A stretch of DNA of 7,453 bases, taken from positions 1-7,453 of the forward strand of contig JAGOBX010000164.1 in assembly GCA_017999075.1 (NCBI GenBank). Direction: 5' to 3'. A model generated the notes under the pieces. It was not told the origin of the DNA. It was given only the letters and a program-made list of their open reading frames with translations, and made no database searches. Every line of letters begins with the position of its first letter. The stretch's first letter is position 1. This document shows, one piece after another, positions 1-3,060 of the stretch. The position numbers and the translations under genes are program-made. The DNA comes from Candidatus Babelota bacterium (GTDB taxonomy: Bacteria > JAGOBX01).

Positions 1-197
1 ACATCGAGCATAATGTAGCCTTTGATGTTTTTGCTGTTCTTAGCGGTGTAGTATTTGAAATATTTGCGGTTGAATAATCCCGTTAATGCGTCCTTTAGTC
101 CAACCAAGTGATGAATGTCCGTCTGTTCCAACGCTTCACTGAAAATATAAAATGAAACTCGTAATGTAATGATCATAGCTTTAAGGTATTTAACCAT
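1..197 (-). CDS. Short stand-alone GGDEF (diguanylate cyclase-like) protein, N-terminal part
   Basis: The minus-strand frame from ATG at 197 runs open to the window edge (65 codons). It begins MVKYLKAMIITLRVSF and then reads LKDALTGLFNRKYF at about residues 34-47 and GYIMLD at 60-65. The D-LTGL-NR motif followed by a hydrophobic strand ending in LD is the hallmark opening of a GGDEF domain, which in active members condenses two GTP into cyclic di-GMP. The GG(D/E)EF signature itself lies outside the window, so activity cannot be judged. The start is well fixed: an in-frame TGA lies 9 nt upstream and AGGAG sits 10 nt before the ATG. Only about 33 residues precede the domain, so no large sensor domain can be fused at the N-terminus; residues 8-20 are hydrophobic but short. 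It lies downstream of the recombinase behind a terminator, within the mobile-type gene set. Confidence 0.82.
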   Translation of the reverse strand, partial: MVKYLKAMIITLRVSFYIFSEALEQTDIHHLVGLKDALTGLFNRKYFKYYTAKNSKNIKGYIMLD

Positions 198-200
198 TGT

Positions 201-224
201 AAATCAACTCCTGTGTTATAAAAT
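201..224 (-). promoter_or_regulatory. Ribosome-binding leader of the GGDEF gene, matching the RHH gene leader
   Basis: Read on the minus strand this is ATTTTATAACACAGGAGTTG followed by ATTT, with AGGAG 10 nt before the ATG at 197. The leader of the RHH gene (1371-1393) is nearly the same, sharing ATTTTATA, then CA, then AGGAGTTGAT. A weaker version precedes the SLOG-like gene at 1948-1970. The shared leader suggests that these genes descend from a common cassette layout or share translational control. Confidence 0.6.
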
Positions 225-260
225 AAAAAAGGCGCAGAGCTATTAAAGCGCCGCGCCTTA
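225..260 (-). terminator. Intrinsic terminator downstream of the recombinase
   Basis: On the minus strand the 7-bp arms AAGGCGC and GCGCCTT (plus positions 253-259 and 229-235) form a GC-rich stem with a 17-nt loop, followed by a TTTTTTATTTT tract. An alternative pairing of GGCGC (231-235) with GCGCC (248-252) is also possible. It lies about 80 nt past the recombinase stop and ends just before the ribosome binding site of the GGDEF gene, so it could either end the recombinase message or act as an attenuator for GGDEF expression. Confidence 0.75.
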
Positions 261-284
261 TGTGAAAATATTCGGAAAATGTAG

Positions 285-300
285 TAATGAGAAAAAATGC
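285..300 (-). repeat. 16-nt 3'-flank repeat, copy A
   Basis: Plus-strand TAATGAGAAAAAATGC matches TAATGAGAGAAAATGC at 2219-2234 in 15 of 16 positions. Both copies lie just after the stop codon of a minus-strand gene (recombinase here, DUF2958 there) and just before that gene's intrinsic terminator, so the resemblance is positional as well as sequence-based. Confidence 0.6.
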
Positions 301-336
301 CGCTTATTTATTTGGCTTGCCTTTAAATAATGCCAA

Positions 337-1173
337 TTATTTATCCAATAAGCTCTTGATCTTTGAGATATGGCTCGTTGAAACCTGAGTGTAAATTGTA
401 GTCGTGGAAATATCATTATGCCCGAGCAAAATCTGTATTGTCCTGAGATCCGTTCCAGCTTCCAATAAGTGGCTAGCCCCTGTCCGACGCAAGCCGTGAG
501 GTGAAACTTGCTTATCAATATTACAACGCTCTAGTCCCTGTTCCATAATGTGTTCTACTGTGCGGACAGTTAAATGTGCTCCAGGCTTCTGACCCTCGAA
601 CAACCATTCCTGCGGTTTATATTCCATGTAATATTCACGTAGCCAGCCCAGAACTTTTTCTGATAATATTGTAATGCGTTCCTTGCCACCTTTGGCCACT
701 CGAACATTGACAATCATTTGCTTTGAATCAATGTCGCCTTTGCACTTGAGGTTAACTAACTCGTTAACTCGAAGCATTGAAGAATACAGCAGACCCAAGA
801 TGCAACGATGTTTCAGATTATAGGTTGTCTCCAGCAAATATTGAACTTCGCTTATTGTCAGAACTTCTTTCAGCTTATGATGTTTAACTTTAATGTAATG
901 AAGTTCATCGTTCCATTTGCGTTTCAATATAATCTCGGTGAAAAGTTTAATTGCAGAAATAGCGGAATTGTAATATTGCTCAGCTTCTGGGACACTGGTT
1001 CTTAAGTTGAGAAAATAGCTGCGTATCATCTCATCCGTCACTTGAGAAAGATCACAGTCAATCCATTTCGCTAACTGTCCAACGTATGATGTATAGGTTC
1101 CAATGGATGAATTAGCTTTACCTGACAGTAGCATTTGATCAACGAATTTAGAAATTGTTTCTTGATTAGACAT
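337..1173 (-). CDS. Tyrosine recombinase / integrase (XerC/XerD-like)
   Basis: This 278-aa site-specific recombinase would integrate, excise or resolve DNA by strand exchange through a covalent 3'-phosphotyrosine. The N-terminal SAM-like core-binding domain covers about residues 1-85. The catalytic domain covers about 105-278 and has all the expected residues: R135 in SSMLRVNEL, K161 in AKGGKER, H226 and R229 in SPHGLRRTGASHL, H252 in LLGHNDIST, and the nucleophile Y261 in TIYTQVS. Family members commonly read HxxRH at the third motif; here it is HGLRR, with Arg after the catalytic Arg. The chosen start at 1173 has AGGTGATC immediately upstream, 3 nt from the ATG, with the AGG core at 8 nt. 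A longer frame extends 27 codons but overlaps deeply into the RHH gene. It overlaps that gene by 8 nt, implying coupled translation. The size and compact form resemble integrases of phages, ICEs and plasmid dimer-resolution systems; which of these applies cannot be told here. Confidence 0.93.
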   Translation of the reverse strand: MSNQETISKFVDQMLLSGKANSSIGTYTSYVGQLAKWIDCDLSQVTDEMIRSYFLNLRTSVPEAEQYYNSAISAIKLFTEIILKRKWNDELHYIKVKHHKLKEVLTISEVQYLLETTYNLKHRCILGLLYSSMLRVNELVNLKCKGDIDSKQMIVNVRVAKGGKERITILSEKVLGWLREYYMEYKPQEWLFEGQKPGAHLTVRTVEHIMEQGLERCNIDKQVSPHGLRRTGASHLLEAGTDLRTIQILLGHNDISTTTIYTQVSTSHISKIKSLLDK

Positions 1174-1366
1174 TGCGATCACCTGCCTGGATATTAAGTT
1201 TTGATATAGCATTACCAATTTTTGTTTTGTCGCTATAAAGATAATACTCGTCAATAATTTTAACGATCATTTTGGTAATTGGAATTCCTTCAGCGGTAGC
1301 CAGAATTTTAAGTTTTGTACTGGTTTCATACGGGATAGTACAGCTCCGTTCAAATGGGTATGCCAT
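1166..1366 (-). CDS. Small ribbon-helix-helix (Arc/MetJ/CopG-type) DNA-binding protein
   Basis: This 66-aa protein has the layout of a ribbon-helix-helix regulator. A basic N-terminal strand at residues 6-12 (ERSCTIP) is followed by helix A at about 13-26 (YETSTKLKILATAEG), a turn with GIPIT, and helix B at about 29-44 (PITKMIVKIIDEYYLYS). Such proteins bind DNA as dimers through the paired strands. The start is supported by AAGGAG 11 nt upstream of the ATG. Its stop TAA lies inside the first codons of the recombinase gene (8-nt overlap), so the two are almost certainly co-translated; the likely roles are control of the recombinase or an accessory/excisionase-like function. Assignment rests on pattern rather than a diagnostic signature, and the C-terminal 20 residues are unassigned. 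Confidence 0.75.
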   Translation of the reverse strand: MAYPFERSCTIPYETSTKLKILATAEGIPITKMIVKIIDEYYLYSDKTKIGNAISKLNIQAGDRNV

Positions 1367-1370
1367 AATG

Positions 1371-1393
1371 ACATCAACTCCTTTGTATAAAAT
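1371..1393 (-). promoter_or_regulatory. Ribosome-binding leader of the RHH gene, matching the GGDEF gene leader
   Basis: On the minus strand this reads ATTTTATACAAAGGAGTTGA then TGT, with the strong Shine-Dalgarno AAGGAG 11 nt before the start codon. It shares ATTTTATA and AGGAGTTGAT with the GGDEF leader at 201-224. No convincing -35/-10 pair was found directly upstream, so transcription may come from further up. Confidence 0.55.
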
Positions 1394-1428
1394 TTAAAAT
1401 TTGTGATGAAGTGAAATGAATAAAAAAT

Positions 1429-1460
1429 GGCGATATGTGCTGATGCACACAAAGCATAAA
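1429..1460 (-). repeat. REP-like hairpin repeat, diverged copy 4
   Basis: Just past the SLOG-like stop codon, the minus strand forms TGTGTGC / GCACATA around an ATCA loop (7 bp including one G-T wobble). The flanks (plus strand GGCGATAT before, GCATAAAT after) match those of the three copies at 2030-2140, showing it to be a diverged member of the same family. The loop and stem bases differ from the other copies while pairing is kept. Confidence 0.55.
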
Positions 1461-1467
1461 TGCGGAA

Positions 1468-1947
1468 CTATTTTTCTAAATGAAATAGCGGCAACTTTAA
1501 TTGAAGTGTGTCGTAGTCGTGTAACAGAATTGATTTGCGATATTGTGCGGCGTAATTCAGCTCGTGCGTAGTGCCCAAGCTTCTGTTTAATCTGTAGGCG
1601 TTACAGATATCGCAATCGGCCAGCATTTCCTTATTTCGACTTATAATCCCAGCTAAATATTGATTGCAATGTGATTCAATGATAATCGCGCCCATTTTTA
1701 TAGCTTGATGGATAAACGGCTTAACCACTAGCGGAATGTTATCCAGCTTCTTCGCCAGCCAAATATGAACTTTAGAGCAATCGTTTTTAGCGATAAAATA
1801 CTTTACAGCTTCAATTGAAATACCAGCGCATCCACCTGTAGAAAATACAGTTTGCTTTGATAGTGTAAGCTGATCCAATGTTGAATGCAGGTCAACTATC
1901 ATGTCATCAGTTAAAGTACGAGAACCAATTAGACAGATTTTGTTCAT
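1468..1947 (-). CDS. SLOG/DUF2493-like (DprA/LOG-related) Rossmann-fold protein
   Basis: The 159-aa product carries the sequential motifs of the SLOG superfamily: MNKICLIGSRT at the N-terminus (first beta strand and GSR loop), STGGCAGISIEA at about 36-47 (phosphate-binding GG-A-G loop), SRNKEMLADCD at 103-113, and SLGTTHELNYA at 123-133 (the GT-x-x-E-x-x-x-A helix). SLOG domains bind nucleotides or nucleotide-derived ligands; relatives include YspA-type DUF2493 proteins, DprA and the LOG phosphoribohydrolases, and some act as sensors in defence systems. This one has no fused effector, so the ligand and role are unknown. The start at 1947 has AGGAGG 7 nt upstream. The same frame stays open another 97 codons, but that extension is the repeat array and reads as low-complexity, implausible protein. 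The gene is flanked on both sides by REP-like hairpin repeats. Confidence 0.75.
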   Translation of the reverse strand: MNKICLIGSRTLTDDMIVDLHSTLDQLTLSKQTVFSTGGCAGISIEAVKYFIAKNDCSKVHIWLAKKLDNIPLVVKPFIHQAIKMGAIIIESHCNQYLAGIISRNKEMLADCDICNAYRLNRSLGTTHELNYAAQYRKSILLHDYDTLQLKLPLFHLEK

Positions 1948-2029
1948 AGTAAATCCTCCTGTGATAAATTTAGTATTGAAAATTAATGATAAGAAATTTG
2001 GTGTGATTAAGTAGCGGCCAATAATGTAG

Positions 2030-2140
2030 TAGCGATATGCACAATGCGCATAAGGTATAAATAGCGATATACTCGATGAGCATAAGGCATAAATAGCGGC
2101 AAAATTATAAGTAGCGATATGCACAATGCGCATAAGGCAA
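2030..2140 (-). repeat. Array of three REP-like hairpin repeats
   Basis: Three copies of a unit of about 30 bp occur at 2030-2061, 2062-2092 and 2112-2140 (start-to-start distances 32 and 50 bp). The plus-strand consensus is TAGCGATAT, then a short inverted repeat, then ATAAGG(T/C)A. On the minus strand copies 1 and 3 form TATGCGC-ATT-GTGCATA and copy 2 forms TATGCTC-ATC-GAGTATA, each a 7-bp stem with a 3-nt loop. One base pair changes on both sides between copies (G-T to T-A), and the wobbles are valid only when the minus strand is the RNA. This lies in the 305-nt gap between the DUF2958 terminator and the SLOG-like gene. The spacers also repeat TAGCGG. Units of this type could be RNA stabilisers, protein-binding sites or mobile REP-type elements; none can be chosen from sequence alone. 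Confidence 0.75.
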
Positions 2141-2160
2141 ATGCTGATAATAGCTATAAA

Positions 2161-2206
2161 CACAAAAAGCCGAATACACCATGGACGGCATACTCGGCTC
2201 TTTGTG
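2161..2206 (-). terminator. Intrinsic terminator of the DUF2958 gene
   Basis: Arms CACAAAAAGCCGA (2161-2173) and TCGGCTCTTTGTG (2194-2206) pair over 13 positions with a single imperfect pair, around a 20-nt loop. Read on the minus strand the 3' arm contains CGGCTTTTTGTG, a GC stem running into a T tract. It is about 50 nt past the DUF2958 stop codon, at the position expected for transcription termination. The AT-rich ends make the structure partly symmetric, so weak termination of plus-strand transcripts cannot be excluded. Confidence 0.7.
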
Positions 2207-2218
2207 CGGTGAGAATAA

Positions 2219-2234
2219 TAATGAGAGAAAATGC
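2219..2234 (-). repeat. 16-nt 3'-flank repeat, copy B
   Basis: TAATGAGAGAAAATGC differs at one position from the copy at 285-300. It sits between the DUF2958 stop codon and its terminator, the same relative place as the other copy has behind the recombinase. It abuts the palindrome ATGCGCAT, which is also the core of the hairpin repeats. Confidence 0.6.
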
Positions 2235-2252
2235 GCATATTCTTTTAACTGA

Positions 2253-2561
2253 TTACAGCTTGATACTAGAAAACGGCTTTACATCCCAGTAAAGATCACG
2301 GTCAACTTCAATACCTCTAACACTGATTTCAGAAAGTTCGCTTAATGAAACGTAGCCCCATTCTGCCATTTCAAGATCACCGTTCAATATGCAATAGCCG
2401 AACATCAGATCAAAATCACTGTGATCAATTTCAGCAATATACCAGTCGCAATTTCCGATGAAAAAATGCAGATAAATTAATTTGTCTTTGCAGCTTACAT
2501 TCTCAGTTGAATAAAGATCAGGCACATTTTTCAATTCGTTAATACTTGGTTTGTTCCACAT
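2253..2561 (-). CDS. DUF2958-family protein
   Basis: The 102-aa product matches the pattern remembered for DUF2958, a family of unknown function common on plasmids, ICEs and phages. It has an N-terminal helix ending in KNVPDLYSTEN (11-21), then KDKLIYLHFFIGNCDWYIAE (25-44), a DLMFGY segment (51-56), WGYVSLSELSEI (68-79) and VDRDLYWDVKPFS (86-98). The order LY-T-E, W-Y-A-E-D, FGY, G-Y-SL-EL and RDLYW is the recognisable family skeleton. The start at 2561 is preferred because GGAG lies 10 nt upstream; an in-frame GTG 9 nt earlier would leave no room for that site. The first codons overlap the end of the 48-aa cysteine-rich frame. No molecular function is known to me. The association is with mobile elements, which fits the recombinase and RHH genes nearby. 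Confidence 0.75.
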   Translation of the reverse strand: MWNKPSINELKNVPDLYSTENVSCKDKLIYLHFFIGNCDWYIAEIDHSDFDLMFGYCILNGDLEMAEWGYVSLSELSEISVRGIEVDRDLYWDVKPFSSIKL

Positions 2562-2677
2562 AAAAAACACGCTCCATTTTTAAGATTTAAAATAAAACAC
2601 TTGCTTTTGGGTAAGCTTCGAGTAGCAGTAAATATGGCAGATTTGCAGTAAGTGCAGGGACTTTCGAGACTTTTCAT
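2531..2677 (-). CDS. Possible 48-aa cysteine-rich (zinc-knuckle-like) protein
   Basis: A short frame starts MKSLESPCTYCKSAI and contains CFLCG near its end, giving C8-x2-C11 and C37-x2-C40 pairs plus an unpaired C27. That is the spacing of a small zinc ribbon or treble clef. Its stop lies 31 nt inside the DUF2958 gene, a common overlap in tight operons. A perfect GGAGGTG precedes the ATG, but with only 2 nt between GGAGG and the start, closer than normal; the frame stays open upstream for about 23 codons without an ATG, although a GTG immediately precedes the ATG. Either initiation is inefficient, the real start is non-standard, or this is a leader that couples translation to DUF2958. I do not recognise a family. 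The two CxxC pairs and overlap are the main reasons for listing it. Confidence 0.4.
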   Translation of the reverse strand: MKSLESPCTYCKSAIFTATRSLPKSKCFILNLKNGACFLCGTNQVLTN

Positions 2678-2726
2678 CACCTCCAGTTGTTCGGATAAGT
2701 CGTTTAATGCGGGAATGTTGTAGCGG

Positions 2727-2768
2727 AAATAAAAAAGCCGCCCAAGCTTTTAAAGGCTCGAACGGCTT
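2727..2768 (-). terminator. Orphan intrinsic terminator, minus strand
   Basis: On the minus strand AAGCCG (from 2768) and CGGCTT (to 2735) close a stem with further imperfect pairing inside (GAGCC region against CAAGC region), followed by TTTTTTATTT. This is a good intrinsic terminator for minus-strand transcription. No convincing gene lies just upstream on that strand (2769-3060), so it may end a small RNA or leader, or be the remnant of a lost cassette. It would also place the cysteine-rich/DUF2958 genes behind a transcription stop, implying either read-through control or a promoter of their own. Confidence 0.6.
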
Positions 2769-2992
2769 CCAGTGTAAAATTTGATATTGAAAGTTTAATA
2801 GGTAAGAGTACGTGGCTCGGAACTAATGGGTCCCCTCGGTATAGATATTGCCTATCTCCAGCATGAATGATTTTCTGAAATTTGCATATTAGAAATTTCT
2901 ATAATTTTTTTCTGTAAAAATTGGGCTATAAGGGAAGTATGATAGCATATTCTTTGTTATAAAATAAATTCTCGAAAATTTTCACTATTAAC
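2769..2992. other. Divergent intergenic region, no protein gene seen
   Basis: No convincing gene is visible on either strand. The stretch at about 2809-2870 is richer in G and C than its surroundings and holds several inverted or repeated motifs: GGCTCGG and CCCTCGG copies, the palindrome GGGTCCC, and a small AGATA-TTGCC-TATCT stem. Further right are the palindromes at 2890-2901 and TATGATAGCATA at 2938-2949. The longest plus-strand peptide here is only about 22 codons. I compared it by eye with tRNA, T-box and common riboswitch signatures and saw no match. It separates the minus-strand mobile-type genes from the plus-strand restriction operon, so it is the natural place to look for an element boundary. 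Confidence 0.5.
2890..2901. repeat. 12-bp perfect palindrome in the divergent region
   Basis: TAGAAATTTCTA is a perfect dyad about 90 bp upstream of the -35 box of the restriction operon. It is a possible operator for a dimeric regulator, but AT-rich DNA throws up such dyads by chance. Confidence 0.25.
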
Positions 2993-3021
2993 TTGAATGT
3001 TTAAAAAAGTTATGGTATAAT
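2993..3021 (+). promoter_or_regulatory. Sigma-A-type promoter of the restriction-modification operon
   Basis: TTGAAT (2993-2998) and a perfect TATAAT (3016-3021) are separated by 17 bp, and the bases before the -10 box (TGG) give an extended -10. Transcription would start near 3028, leaving a 5' leader of about 33 nt rich in U tracts. The ribosome binding site before the restriction gene is weak (TAGGT, 5 nt before the ATG), in contrast to the strong sites elsewhere in the window. So the promoter is strong but translation of the nuclease may be held low. Confidence 0.8.
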
Positions 3022-3060
3022 ATAATGAATTTTTTTATATATTTTTTTATGTAGGTATCT

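Noticed and set aside
258-518. Minus-strand open frame over the 3' part of the recombinase gene
   Set aside because: It overlaps the recombinase coding region in another frame, has no recognisable motif and lies across its terminator region.
808-1005. Plus-strand open frame inside the recombinase gene
   Set aside because: Antisense shadow of a gene whose catalytic residues are intact; no ribosome binding site or motif.
1174-1254. Longer recombinase reading frame with 27 extra N-terminal codons
   Set aside because: It would overlap 81 nt of the RHH gene. The start at 1173 has its own ribosome binding site and gives a normal-length recombinase.
1267-1452. Minus-strand open frame over the RHH gene
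   Set aside because: It runs through the repeat, the leader and the RHH gene in a different frame. The RHH frame has both a ribosome binding site and a fold signature.
2030-2140. CRISPR array
   Set aside because: Only three copies, uneven spacing (32 and 50 bp starts), no unique spacers of regular length, and no cas genes.
2030-2140. Iteron-type replication origin
   Set aside because: Direct repeats are present, but there is no replication initiator gene and no DnaA-box cluster, and the wobble pattern favours an RNA hairpin.
1948-2238. N-terminal extension of the SLOG-like gene by 97 codons in an open frame
   Set aside because: The extension translates the hairpin-repeat array and a terminator. 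The family N-terminus (MNKICLIGSR) and an AGGAGG at ideal spacing place the start at 1947.
2809-2870. tRNA gene or known riboswitch in the GC-richer intergenic stretch
   Set aside because: No T-loop, anticodon arm or CCA end on either strand, and no T-box or common riboswitch consensus recognised by eye.
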